A program made the translations under genes and the position numbers. Of a stretch of DNA of 64,000 bases, positions 47,446 through 58,740 are shown piece after piece. Within the stretch, counting starts at the first letter, position 1, and every line of letters begins with the position of its first letter. Origin of the DNA: Poecilobothrus nobilitatus (Eukaryota > Arthropoda > Insecta > Diptera > Dolichopodidae); assembly GCA_947095535.1 (NCBI GenBank), contig OX352774.1, positions 31,388,496-31,452,495 on the forward strand, in the 5' to 3' direction. The notes under the pieces are model-generated. The model was not told where the DNA came from, did no database searches, and saw only the letters and a program-made list of their open reading frames with translations.

Positions 47446-47796
47446 AGGAGTCTTCATGTAAAAGTGCAAACTAGTCTTGCATTGGAGGATCGGAGAATTT
47501 GAGAAAATTTTTGACAGAAATTGTTATTGTTTCATGTATAAAAAATTTCCACCGATTCTCCGATCCTCGACTAAAATATCTATTTAGAAAAATAGATATT
47601 TATTCAAATAATAATATAATTTAACAGATAGTATATCAACTAACATTTTTTTTAAAAAATACCAATCAACATTTCTTGAAAGATACAAATAAACGTTTCT
47701 TTAAACCAATTAAAATATCTGTCATCTGTGTCATCTGTCATCGTTCACATAAAGTAGGAAATATTTTCTTCGATGCACTTTTATGTGAAGACCCCT
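47446..47796. mobile_element. 351-bp MITE-like element with nested inverted repeats
   Basis: Terminal inverted repeats of 23 bp: AGGAGTCTTCATGTAAAAGT... (47446-47468) against ...CTTTTATGTGAAGACCCCT (47774-47796), 3 mismatches. Both are flanked by AAT (47443-47445 and 47797-47799), a possible 3-bp target-site duplication. Inside lies a perfect 14-bp inverted repeat, GAGGATCGGAGAAT (47485-47498) and ATTCTCCGATCCTC (47555-47568). No coding capacity. The superfamily cannot be decided from the ends alone. Confidence 0.68.
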
Positions 47797-48172
47797 AATA
47801 AAATTGTGTGGCTGAAAGTTTTGTACCAATCTATAGTATATCATAACTATTCATTATATTATTATATAGATCATTTGTCTGTTAGAGATATGTGTGGAAG
47901 CTGCTATAATGTAATTTATAATATAGTTGTATTATTTATTTGCATTTGACCTGATTGAGGTTTTGATCCTGAAACATTTTGACAAAAGGACTGACGAGTT
48001 AAACACTACTCCATTGGTTAGATTGAACGTGTTATAATTGACTTTTCTTGTTAAAATAACATTTGCAATATTATTTTTAAAAACATATTATTATAAGTAT
48101 TTCGGTATATAGACATGCTAGAAGATTAGGTATGCATTAGGTATTAGGATCTTATCTTTAGATTTCGCAAAA

Positions 48173-48714
48173 GAATTGATGGCATAGAGAGCGTATAGAG
48201 CAGTTGCTCTTCACCTGTTCCAATCTATTAAGAAAAAGACCGAAATATTTCGGTAGTTTATTTTTCACAGATTATTATGTAAATTTTCTGACATGGATCT
48301 AAGAAGATTATAGATGATGGATCTAAGCTTCTTTCGTCAAAGTAGTATCATCGGGGCATTAATTAAGAGAATCTTAACAGCAACATTGATCGAATAGATT
48401 TTCCTGCATTTTAAAGGTGTCATTTCTACTTTTATTAATTAAAAACAAAAAAACAATTGGCATAGAGAACGTAGAGCAGTTTCTCTTCACATGTTCTAGT
48501 CTATCAAGAAAAAGATAAAAATGTGTCGGCAGTTTATTTTTCCAAGATTATTAGGAGAATTTTCTAACATGGATCTCAGAAGATTTCAAAGCTTCTTTCG
48601 TCAGAGTAGTATAATCGGAATTCGGAGCATTAATTAAGGGAAACTTAACACCAACATAGGCCGAATAGGTTAACCTATACGTATTAAAGGTCCCATTTCT
48701 ACTTTTATTCATTA
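48173..48714 (+). repeat. Tandem duplication of a ~270-280-bp segment
   Basis: The segment starting TGGCATAGAGAGCGTATAGA (48179) to CATTTCTACTTTTATTAATT (48440) recurs at 48459-48714, beginning TGGCATAGAGAACGTAGAGC and ending CATTTCTACTTTTATTCATT. Shared blocks include AAGCTTCTTTCGTCA, GAGTAGTAT and GGCATTAATTAAG (second copy GAGCATTAATTAAG). Divergence is roughly one base in six by eye. The frames checked contain stops; class unknown. Confidence 0.85.
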
Positions 48715-49400
48715 TAGAAAAAAAGACAATTACTTATTTTTTTTCAAATTTAAAAATTTGTTTTGTTATACATACGCTTTTGCAACATACGGACTAATTA
48801 TTTAAGCAAATACTTCATTAAAAAATGTATATGTTGAAACCAACAGTCTTTTGTCAACAAAATATTATAAAATTTTACTTTTGATTATATTATAGGAAAA
48901 ACAAAATATATAATAATTTGATGCTAAATTATAACTACAATCTAAATTATATAATTACAATCATCATTTGCATATTCATTATCCTTGGTTAAAAAATTAT
49001 AACTTCCTCGATTATCAAAAGAATATTGCGTAAGTAAAGTTTTTAAATTTGAATTCTACATTATTTCATCGCACAGATAAATATTTTTAGTAAATTTACG
49101 TAATTTTTAAAAATACTTAAACTAATCTTCAACCTCTTATTTTGTAAATATTAAGTACCTATAATAAAAAAAAAACTTAACAAAAGTAGATAGCTTAGAA
49201 TTCAGTTCTATATATAAAACGGATCTAATAGCATAATTCCAGTTAGCATAAATCCTTTTCTCAAAAATTCAATGTCCTATTTCTCAATTTTATATCAAAT
49301 CTCCCATTAGCATAAATGGAATTTTGCTAAATGTCTTTTTATGTTAACTGACTTTATCCTAAAAATCTTTTTATACCAAATCCCTAACTCAACTAACTCA

Positions 49401-49598
49401 ATTCACTTTCATTCCCTAACTCAACTTCCTTTGACCAGTACATGGGTACTAAATGTCGTCAGTACTATTCTTTGATCAAAAAAGGGAGGTGGTGTTTAGT
49501 GGGTTAAAGTCCCACACATACTCATAGACGACTCGTTCTTGTTTTCACTCCTTTATAGTGTCTTTCGATGATTCCCATCTATCCTCGAAAAATGTCTT
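49401..49598 (+). mobile_element. LINE 3'-end fragment, copy f
   Basis: AACTCAACTTCCTTTGACCA, GTACATGGGTACTAAATGTC, then GGTGGTGTTTAGTGGGTTAA, AGTCCCACACATACTCATAG, ACGACTCGTTCTTGTTTTCA, CTCCTTTATAGTGTCTTTCG, ATGATTCCCATCTATCCTCG. Nearly collinear with the 3' UTR of the copy at 52.5-52.7 kb, so it is the same subfamily. 5'-truncated within the untranslated region. Confidence 0.82.
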
Positions 49599-52239
49599 CA
49601 AAATGTCTTTAATGTCTTTTAAAGCACCACTTTAAGAAGTGCGTTTAGACTACCTATAGAGTGCTCCCATATAAAACAATAGTTTAAGACAAATAAGTAT
49701 TTAACTAATTTTAAAAGTAAAAGAAAAAAAATTACATCAAAATCTTTTTGCATATATGATTTATGAGTTATGACTTAACATTACAATCAATTAATGTTAC
49801 AATAGTCTAAATTAATCTTTTGATATCTTTTATTACAAACAAAATATAATTTATAAAAACCTTAATTAATAACCGGATATTACAAAAGCTGTCAAATAAA
49901 TGACCAATAACATAAATTTATTATATAAATAACTTCCACTTCCACTTCAATACAGTTATTTATAAAAATGTTACCTATACGCACTGTTATATATACGCTA
50001 TACGCTCTATATTTAATAATGCCGCATCATATTCAAAATAAATTAAATCAATTTATTTATTGATTTATTTTTTTAACATATATGTATATAATATATGTAT
50101 ACCTACAAATAAACCCTTTATAACCTCATGACATAGCAACACATATGTTTTTTATTAAAATGAAAGGGAAACAAAAAAAAAAAAAAATATTTTAACTGTC
50201 CACAACTTAATTTCCCTATATGAAAGTAAAAAAAAAATTTTTTTTTTAATTTCACTATCATTATTATTACCATAACCTAGATTTTTCCCTTATACTGTAT
50301 ATAACACTTTCACTATTATCATCATCAGGAAAATGAAATAAAATATGACCACAAGTTCAAGCAATATATTCACTTAGGTAAACCACATACTTATAGATAG
50401 ATTGGTAGATTGATATAGGTATATATATATATATATAGGATAAAAGAATCTATAATTAAATTTTCATTTCACATTAACCTAGAAAAAAAAAACAAAGAGA
50501 TTTAAATTTGATTTTTTTTTTTTTGCTCCTCATATGAAATGCCATTTACACACATGTGTTGCAAAATCAAAATCTTAAATGCGGACGAAAAGAATTAATG
50601 AAACTTTGTGAAAGTCACTTTTATAAATTATTATTTTTTTTTTTGTTGGATGGATCCTAATTTTTTTTTACTTTTAAATCATTCCAGAGTTTTTTTCCAA
50701 ATTTAACTTAACAATAATATTCATGTGTTCGTAGTTTAACAAAAAAAGAAAAAGAAAAAAAAAAGAAAAAGAAAAATAAAGAACAGATATTAAAACAAAA
50801 ATGAAATTAATTAAATTTCTCTTCCTATATTTACTATTCTTTACTAAATTTATTTTCTACAAAAAAACAAAAACTAAAACAAAACAAAAACAACAATAAC
50901 AAAAAAAAAAAAAAAAAAACTTAACTAAACATTTAAAGTGTTAAAACAAAATCTCTTGATTGATTACACTGTTGTGTTGTCTTGGCTCTGTCTAAATGTT
51001 AACTTTTATCTTATAATTTTTTCACTATATCTAAACTATACTATATATAAAAATCCTTCATTTTGTTTTTAACTTTATTAATACATACAAAATATATAAG
51101 AACTTAAAAAATGTTTAGGTATATATACTAAATTTAAGCTATTTACATTACTCGTATATTGATACAAAATGCCATCATATCATTACATAACGAAAAGAAA
51201 AATTGCGGCAGCATCACAACACACAAAAGATACACCATAATAGAAAAGGAAAAACCTAAGGCAACCAAAAAACAAAAAAACAAAAAATATAGTAAAAAGA
51301 GAAGAAAAATAATATAAATGCGATGAAAATTTTCATCTTGTGTTACTTAAAAGAAAAACAGGCATGAAAAAAAAAAAAAAACAAACTAATAGAAAAGTAA
51401 TTTTCGGTATAATTTATCGTTATTATCATCGACTTCTGTTAATACATATTTTTAATATTCTGATATATTTTTCTCCCCCAAAAGATACTTTCACTATCTA
51501 ATGATATTTAACAAAAACAAAAAAAAAAAAAAAAAAAAAGTTTTACCAATAAGAAGATTTAATTTAATAGCTTTTCATCAATGTAATTTCATGTTTCATC
51601 CTCCTCCCTTCCCATAGCATATTATATTCTGTAAGAAAATCTACAAAAAAAAAACAAAATAGAAAAAAGAGTTATGTAAGTCCACTAAAAATCAATATAA
51701 ATAAGTCAGTGGTTAAGACAATATCATTAATATACAATTTATTTTAATATGCACACATAAACGTTTTGTACGTTTTAAGAAATTTTAAAGATTAAAATGA
51801 AAATTTTTTTGATTCTTTGGGAAAACAAATAATTAATAACTCATTCTTCTTTCTCTAGGGAGTAAACTATATCTAAAAATTATCTTGACAGATTTTCGTG
51901 CTATATAATCAAAGTTGGAAGAGGATGGAATAATGACAGAAAATTCAAACCAGTAATCGTATTATTGCGAAAAATTAAATGCGGCTAAAAGTAAAGAATT
52001 TTTCTATCAGCAAATTATTATCTTTTGGAAATAATTAAATTCTGATTTTAGAAAACAGAAATTATTTAAAAAAAAAAAAATTATGTGCGAAACGATATTA
52101 ACAGATATTAGTTTAGAAAAAATTCTTAGCTTTTCATCTATTCCTTTGAATGATCCGAGCCTTTATACATTTTTCATTTATGGACTGAATGTTTTAAAAT
52201 AACAAATACCTCTTAAGAAGCACTATACAACAGTTTTAA
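49599..52239. other. A/T-rich interval, no gene seen
   Basis: A-rich and T-rich runs are very dense (50173-50186, 50513-50524, 50900-50920, 51367-51380, 51520-51539). TA microsatellite at 50421-50438. No frame with a recognisable domain. Confidence 0.5.
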
Positions 52240-52692
52240 TGTAATTATGTAAGTTTTTATGTCTCCTCTCAAAGTATTCGAAAGAGAAACCAGGAGAGCT
52301 TTTGCTATGTTCACCTTTATGTAGTTAAAATTCCGAGATGGCATAATTCGGTTTATGCAAATTCATTTATAGTACGAATATCACGAATGTGGAATCATCT
52401 CCCATCTCATGTGTTTCCCAAAATTGGTGATGATTACATTTACAACGTGCAAAGATTGAATGTGAATATTAACAACTTTGTTTACAATATGCCTGGCAAT
52501 TTGAAATCAATTTTCATTCCATAACTCAACTTCCTTTGACCAGGCAGTACATGAGTACTAAAGGTCGTTTAACATATTGTTTGTTGTGATATTTAGTGGG
52601 TTAAAGTATCTACCACGTACTCATAGAGGACTCGTGCTCGTTTCACTCCTCTATAGTGTCTTTCGATCATTCCCACCTACTCTCACCCCAAA
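52240..52692 (+). pseudogene. LINE ORF2 C-terminus with its 3' UTR and A tail, copy g
   Basis: An uninterrupted frame runs from 52240 to the stop at 52522-52524. Its translation includes SSQSIRKRNQ, YVVKIPRWHNS, NSFIVRISRMWNHLPSHVFP and KIGDDYIYNVQRLNVNINNF. The NSF.VR.SR.WN.LP..VFP block is the usual C-terminus of insect non-LTR retrotransposon reverse transcriptases. About 165 bp of 3' UTR follow, with the family motifs CTTCCTTTGACCAG, TTTAGTGGGTTAAAG, CACTCCTCTATAGTGTCTTT and CCCACCTACTCTCACCCC, then poly-A near 52690. This copy anchors the untranslated fragments elsewhere in the window as LINE tails. It is 5'-truncated, with no catalytic RT region. Confidence 0.85.
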
Positions 52693-55043
52693 AAAAAAAG
52701 AATTGGAAATAACTGTAATATCATCGAAATTTCATATACAATAGAATGAAATAACAATATATTGCAATAATTTTAGAGATAATTGTTTGAAATATTCAAA
52801 AAAAATTATAAGTATATATTATTTTTCTTTTCGTCCCTTCCAAATTTCCACTATTATTTAGCTAAAGGAAATTATATCTAATATTAAGTGAGCCCTTTTT
52901 TTGTACGCCTTTAAAATATGGAAAATTATCCTAACAATATTTCCTAAAAAATTGCAAGCGTTTTTAAAATTTAGATATTTACCAAAATCTTAAAAATTAA
53001 TATCTAAACATAATATCAAACAGAGAGCTGTAACATTATGGTAAAAAAGAATAGTTCGACAAATAAAATAACCATGATTTGTTTTTTTTTTCTATTTTTC
53101 TATTGCAAGTCTTTCGAATGAAATTCAGAGGAAGCTGGGCACAAAGGAATGCCGAAAAGAACACGAAGAAAAGCTTTTTAACTTAAAGCATAAACGTACC
53201 AATAAAATAATGGCTTCAACTTAAAAGAATGCCAAATCATGGCTTCAACTTAAAAGGATGCCAAATCATCACCATATAGGAATTAAAAGAAGCAAAAGAA
53301 AACATATCAGCTCAAAGCAAATATTTAGTTTACAGTACTTTCTCTTTCCTTTTTACTTCTTCCTTGAATAACCCAAATGCAAATTATTTAGGTTATTTAA
53401 GGTATTTCAAGTTACGGGGCAAACAGGTTAATTCAGAACATAAATAATTATTGTATGTACTCAATTTGCTAGAATAATATAAAATAAATTAAAGATATGG
53501 TAGAAACATGTAAAGATATTGCAATTTAAATTTTACTTTCACTGCCTGTAGTTAGTTAAATATAATTAAAAAATTATAACATATACTCAACACCCATTTT
53601 TTTCACCCATTTATTTCTATTTTTGAAATTTACTATAGTGTTACCTGGATATATAGTGTTATAGTGGTATCTGGAAAGAAATCCCTAAGAAATAAGGCTG
53701 AATCGATTTTATTTTCTTTTTAAAGCGGTAAAAAAATCAAAATTATTTCAATCATTTGTTTATCGGGGGTTTTGGACGGCCTCCACTATTTTAAGAGTAC
53801 ATATATTTTTATGGAAATAACCATCAGACATATAATAATAAAAATAAAATTTAGTTTTGATGAAGAGTACTAAAAATGTACTAAAAAGAGTATACTAATG
53901 TGTCATTGGCCCTTATATTGTATGTTTAATTAAATAAACGTCTTTATTTACTTTTCGATTTCCCCGTTGAATCAACCTTCTTACTTGGCGTATTATTTTT
54001 GCACACCTAATCATATTTCTATACACATAAATAGTTACGATAAAGCTAAAGTTAATCATTTATCTTCAGATATACAGGTACATATTGACACATAAGTACA
54101 TTATATTCGTACATATAGTTATATATTACAGATCACATGATGATGAAAATGTAATTTTAAGCTGACTGTGAAAATTTTCATTAATTAACCTTTAACCTTT
54201 TAAAATAAAATAATTATTAATTTTTGTTAATTGAACACCATCTGGTAGATAGTATACACTAATTAACAAAAAAAAAAAAAAAAACAAAAAATGTTAAAAA
54301 AATTTTAAAGATACAGATGCAAAAAATAGAATTTTGTCTGCCATTTTTTAGCAAAACTAAACAACAAAACAAACACAACAATATTAATTTATTTTGAAGT
54401 TTTTTTTTTATGGAAAAAAATTAAAAATCTAAAAATATTACGTGCTTAGTCTTTTTCATTACAATATTGTAAATAGAGATATTAAAAATGTCCAACTTTT
54501 AAGATGAATTACGACACTTTTATGAGTTTTTTACGTTTTTATTTTCATGTTTCTATACATTTTCTTCCTGCTCTTCAAAATACATATTACATATGTATGT
54601 ATATCCATTTATTTTTTAAATTTGGGTCAATATTTTGTTTATAACTAAAATATTCAGTTGTTGTTTTTAGCTAAAATGCTAATCGATGTAAAATTCGTTT
54701 TTTGTTTTTTTTTTGTTTTTAAAATTTAATTTTATTAAAAATTTTAACAAGAAATAAGAAAAAAAAAAAGAAAAAGATCTAAAAATGAGAAAGAAATCAT
54801 TAGTTTATTAAAAATTTTTAATGGATCAACTCCCATCAATTTTAAAAATTGAATTTTTCAAATAAATTTCGAAAATTTTTACCCTTGAGATCAATTAAAA
54901 TCAATTAGTCAAAACTTCAACTCTTTAAAAAACACCACACAAAAGTTTTAAGTTAAAGTAATATAAAAAATCTTCTTTAAAATAATTAAATCTTAAATTT
55001 GACTATTTTATAATTATTTTTTAAATAAAGATTTAGATTATGA
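52693..55043. other. A/T-rich interval with small duplications, no gene seen
   Basis: Holds the 29-bp duplication at 53209-53266, a patch near 53755-53800 (GGCCTCCACTATTTTAAG) recalling sequence near 7170, and a CGGGGAAAT-type tail (minus strand) near 53960. Otherwise A/T-rich. Confidence 0.5.
53209..53266 (+). repeat. 29-bp tandem duplication
   Basis: ATGGCTTCAACTTAAAAGAA-TGCCAAATC (53209-53237) is followed directly by a copy at 53238-53266 with one difference (AAGAATG to AAGGATG). Confidence 0.92.
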
Positions 55044-55246
55044 TTTTCTATTTTTTTTTTTATTAGTTTATTCCAATGACTCATAAATCTGACAAGGAAA
55101 TTAGACAGCCATTCCTTTCCAGGCGCGGCTGTACATATCGTAAGGAGAATTTATTTTTACGACGTGTGTGGAATTTGAGCCTATACTCCGTCGGTGTTTA
55201 CTGAATAGTTTATACGCTCTTATCCACTAGGTTACCGAGGCCCCTT
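55044..55246 (-). mobile_element. tRNA-derived SINE, copy 4, with short target-site duplication
   Basis: On the minus strand: AGGGGCCTCGGTAACCTAGT, GGATAAGAGCG, GTATAAACTATTCAGTAAAC, GACGGAGTATAGGCTCAAAT (B-box region degraded), ACGTCGTAAAAATAAATTCT, TACAGCCGCGCCTGGAAAGG, AATTTCCTTGTCAGATTTAT and an A-rich tail (plus-strand poly-T at 55051-55061). GATTATGA occurs at 55036-55043 and 55247-55254, an 8-bp target-site duplication. More diverged than copies 1 and 3, so probably older. Confidence 0.87.
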
Positions 55247-55339
55247 GATTATGAACCCATATTATGATATTCAATAAAAACGAAAAGAAATTAATTTAAA
55301 ACTAAAAGTCTAGCCTATACTCAAGTTTCAGTTTTCAAT

Positions 55340-55427
55340 TTTGGTAAACGATCCAATTTCAATTGTATCAAAGTTTCAATTCATTTGGTAAACGATCCAA
55401 TTTCAATTGTATCAAATTTTCAATTCA
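55340..55427 (+). repeat. 44-bp tandem duplication
   Basis: TTTGGTAAACGATCCAATTT-CAATTGTATCAAAGTTTCAA and the following four bases repeat after exactly 44 bp (55384) with one change (AAAGTTT to AAATTTT). Confidence 0.93.
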
Positions 55428-55980
55428 TTAAATCATTTGAGACAGGTTACAAATTATGGGAATATCTAAATTTAAATCTTTTTTTTATATACTTTCTTAT
55501 ATTTTGTAAACAAAGTAAATTCTAAAAAATGACTATAACTACGGTAATTTGTCTAAAATATTTTCTTTAGTTCTACATCTATGGACAATTTTCTCCCTAT
55601 CAAATTATTAAATTATTGTGAAAAGATAATTAAATTCTAAAGGTTCATTTTTGCAATATTATTTGCCCGCCAATTTTATATTCCTATCCTTTACAAACAT
55701 TGTTCGATGCCATCAACCTAAAGTATAATTCCATCAACCTAAAAATAAAAAATTAATCACCAAGAATCAAATTTCATTTAAATAAATTTTATTTGATATT
55801 TACCTGAATGCAATTTACCTTCTGTTTAGTCATCATCATGGTGTTCCTTTGGTTGAATCATTTATTTAATCTGAAAATTAAACAATTAAATATATACAGT
55901 GAGCGCCACAATAATTTTTATATAAATATAGCAGAGGACGGGGATGGCCTATCTCTAACCTCGCAGAAGTTATATGTGTA
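55428..55980. other. A/T-rich interval, no gene seen
   Basis: No domain or repeat boundary recognised. The patch 55900-55960 (CAGTGAGCGCCACA, CAGAGGACGGGGATGGCC) is less A/T-rich but is not identified. Confidence 0.45.
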
Positions 55981-56480
55981 CCATTAAAAATGGGTTGGGT
56001 ACGAAATTCAAAAAAAAAAAAATTCCATTTTCAAAATACTATTTACATAATTCCAAAAAAAAAAATTCCAAAAAATAATTCCAGAAAAAAAAAATCTAAA
56101 AAAAATATTCCAAAATTCAAGTGTAATGGCGAGCACTTTAAATAGTGCTGAAAACCCTTGCTAAACAAACAATTGTAACTAACTCAAAAATCCTTTCTAA
56201 TTCATATATCTGAATTCACATGCATATTCTGAAAAAAATGGCCTAACCCTGATTTTGTAACAAATTAGAAGATCTCTCCAAATAACTTTTTTGTATACAT
56301 ATTATTTAACAACTATTTAACAACTAAGCAACAACTTTAAAATTATAGTGCGGTATGGGGTGTGCCGCTAGTGTCTCTAAACTCCAAAATTAAATTTTTT
56401 AAATTTTGTGGAATTATTTTTTTTCATATTTTGGAAATTGTTAATGTGGAAATTTTTTTTTGGAATTATGACACCATCCC
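55981..56480 (-). mobile_element. MITE-like element, copy Y
   Basis: The opposite-strand relative of 28143-28703. One end is CCATTAAAAATGGGTTGGGT, ACGAAATTC, poly-A, CATTTTCAAAATACTATTTA, CATAATTCC; the other ends GGAATTATGACACCATCCC. On the minus strand the core GGAGTTTAGAGACACTAGC, CGCACTATAATTTTAAAG, AATAATATGTATACAAAAAA, GTTATTTGGAGAGATCTTCT, ACAAAATCAGGGTTAGG matches copy X. Unlike X it has an internal stretch (about 56100-56230) and no SINE. Confidence 0.68.
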
Positions 56481-56849
56481 TTTAAAGATTTATAATTTTT
56501 AAAATATTTTATTATGGATTTATATCTGGTGCAGAAGTAGGTTGAGTTAATATTTGCAGATCTTACGAACTTCTACAAATGCAGAGCGTTTTTGAGGCAA
56601 CACTACAAAAAGTGAGCCGTTTTTGTTTTAAGAACTTTAAAAGATATGCTGTCATATTTGCAGAATGGAAATTTATGCTGTCGATAATCAAAAAATAACA
56701 ACCTAAAAATACCTTTTAATTTTTTTTTTTTGAACACTGTGTAACAGTATATTAATTAGTATAAAATTTAGCTTGTTTATATTTTCTGTTCTGACTGAAT
56801 AAGAATTATGTTTTAAGATCTGGAAAGATAAACTCAACCTAACTCTTAC

Positions 56850-57435
56850 GATGTGTGTGGGCATTTAATGCACCTAAATGTTTGGGTTTTTTGTATCGCT
56901 GTCAAACTTATTTTTCTGCACCAAATCTTCTCAATATCTATATAATGTATACATTAGGTCGAAGGGAGTATAATGCACATATTTGGGGTGGAGCTCCTCT
57001 AGCACCACTGGGTTATCTTGATAATGTGCAAAGCGAAGCTATCCGTCTTATTAACGATCTCAGTGTTATTTCAAAGCTCACTTTGTCATCCGTTTGTCAT
57101 GCGCACGTCACTTTTGTGAAATCACATACCTTCAATGGTTTCCCCAAAAGTTGGTAACTCATATGAACACTAACATTTTTAAGAAGAGCAGCAACATTTT
57201 TCTTAAAAATGTTACTCCAAATTTTCTTACCCATCCTTCATAATCCTAAATTTTTTCCTAAATCCCTTTTTCTCAAGAATTCCTCCCACATCCCTATCCC
57301 GTACACCAAACTGTACATATGGACCAAAGGTCCCAAACCCAAGTTTAGTTTAAAAAAGATGTGGTTTTGGTTGTTTAATTTTTGGAGTGACTTTTGAAGT
57401 TTTCAACCTACCCTCGTAAAAATTTAAAAATAAAA
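56850..57435 (+). pseudogene. LINE reverse-transcriptase fragment with 3' tail, copy h
   Basis: An open frame (56855-57157) contains KCLGFLYRCQTYF, APNLLNIY, EYNAHIWGGAP, LDNVQSEAIRLINDLSVISK and then diverged sequence. The same order of motifs is seen in the copies at 13.2 and 15.8 kb and is characteristic of the C-terminal part of insect non-LTR reverse transcriptases. After frame shifts the family's 3' region follows: TTCATAATCCTAAATTTTTT, AAATCCCTTTTTCTCAAGAA, TACACCAAACTGTACATATG, AAGTTTAGTTTAAAAAAGAT, TTCAACCTACCCTCGTAAAA. It carries no RT active site. Inactive. Confidence 0.85.
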
Positions 57436-58477
57436 AAATATGAGAATGGCAATTTACAGTTAGAAAAATTTACTAATTATATACAGTATGTATGCAAAGT
57501 TTGTAAACAAATATAAGTAGCGTATTGCTTGAATTTTTCTTAAAACATAATATACAAAATCCCGTAACATGTCATAAATAACGGAAGTAAAATAAATCCT
57601 ATTCCAAACATTTATAAAAAAATTTAGAATAAGAAAAAGTTGCAAATAATGATTTTATAAAATTTTATTGTATGTTATTAGAACCTATTTTATTTATGGT
57701 TTTGTTTTTAATATTTTTTATAACAATATTTTTTGAAGATCGTAAATCGTAAAATAAAAAAAAAACCTTTTTCTTTTCAATTCCCTCAGGATTTGAACCA
57801 CTGCATTTATACTTTGTTGACGGTTTGATTTAAAATGGTATACTATATTATTGTTTGTATGTATGTATGTATGTATTTAAAAAAAAAAAGTCTGGTAGCG
57901 GCAGTATTATCAGGCATGAGTGTAATAATTATCGATATTGTAATCTCTTTTAAGAAGAGATTAAAACACTTCAATTCAGCCAAAGAAATCGTTAAATTTG
58001 AAAAGAAAATATTTATTTTATAAAACATTAAAAAAAAATTAATTTAGAAAATTTATAATTTTTTAAAAAGCTCGTTCTAAGTATGAACTGCATCTTATTT
58101 ATTTAGAAGGTGATATCTTACACACACTACATCCACACTGTAGCTGTAATTAAAAGACCAACACTAAACAGTTTAACCCGAAAAATATATACATGTTAAC
58201 TTTATTTATGTATGTAATATTAAGAAACTCTATTTTGAAGAAGATAAATAATTTATTGTTGTTTGGATACAGATAAATACAAAAACTTGTGATAAAAAAG
58301 TTATTAAAAAAAAAACACCTCGATTGTATTTATCCGCATATTAATTTATTAATTGTTAAAACTGCAAAAAAAATTATTTATAAAATATATTACAAAAAAA
58401 AAATCAAAATTATAATTGGTTAGGCTTTGAAGCTGACACCACAAATTTATCAGTTATCGCCGCAAATACACCATACT
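57436..58477. other. A/T-rich interval, no gene seen
   Basis: Contains a (GTAT)n microsatellite at about 57855-57876. The overlapping opposite-strand frames at 57835-58028 show no domain. Confidence 0.5.
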
Positions 58478-58740
58478 CTACTTTTTATTATTTTTTTGCA
58501 AGGGTAGGTGGGAATCTCGAAAGACACCAATTAGATCAACGTGCGAAATCTCTTTGGTAATGTTGGACTTTAACCAACTAAACGATGAAAGAGAGGTGAC
58601 TCTTCTAAACTAAACATTAGGTTAAAACCTATGGTACAATGTACTGTTTGGTTTGGGGATTGGGAAAATAGAAATAAAGGAATAGGAATAAAGTAAATTG
58701 GGAAATATAGGAAATTATTAGATGTTGGGAGCACTATTTA
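58478..58740 (-). mobile_element. LINE 3'-end fragment, copy i
   Basis: On the minus strand: CCAATCCCCAAACCAAACAG, TACATTGTACCATAGGTTTT, AACCTAATGTTTAGTTTAGA, AGAGTCACCTCTCTTTCATC, GTTTAGTTGGTTAAAGTCCA, then TTGGTGTCTTTCGAGATTCC, CACCTACCCTTGCAAAAAAA. The same order as the tails at 40.9, 52.6 and 57.3 kb, 5'-truncated in the untranslated region. Confidence 0.75.

Noticed and set aside
49003..49020. CTTCCTCG as another HINE-like 3' end
   Set aside because: No hairpin or GGGTATC precedes it and no T-rich flank or matching 5' end was found.
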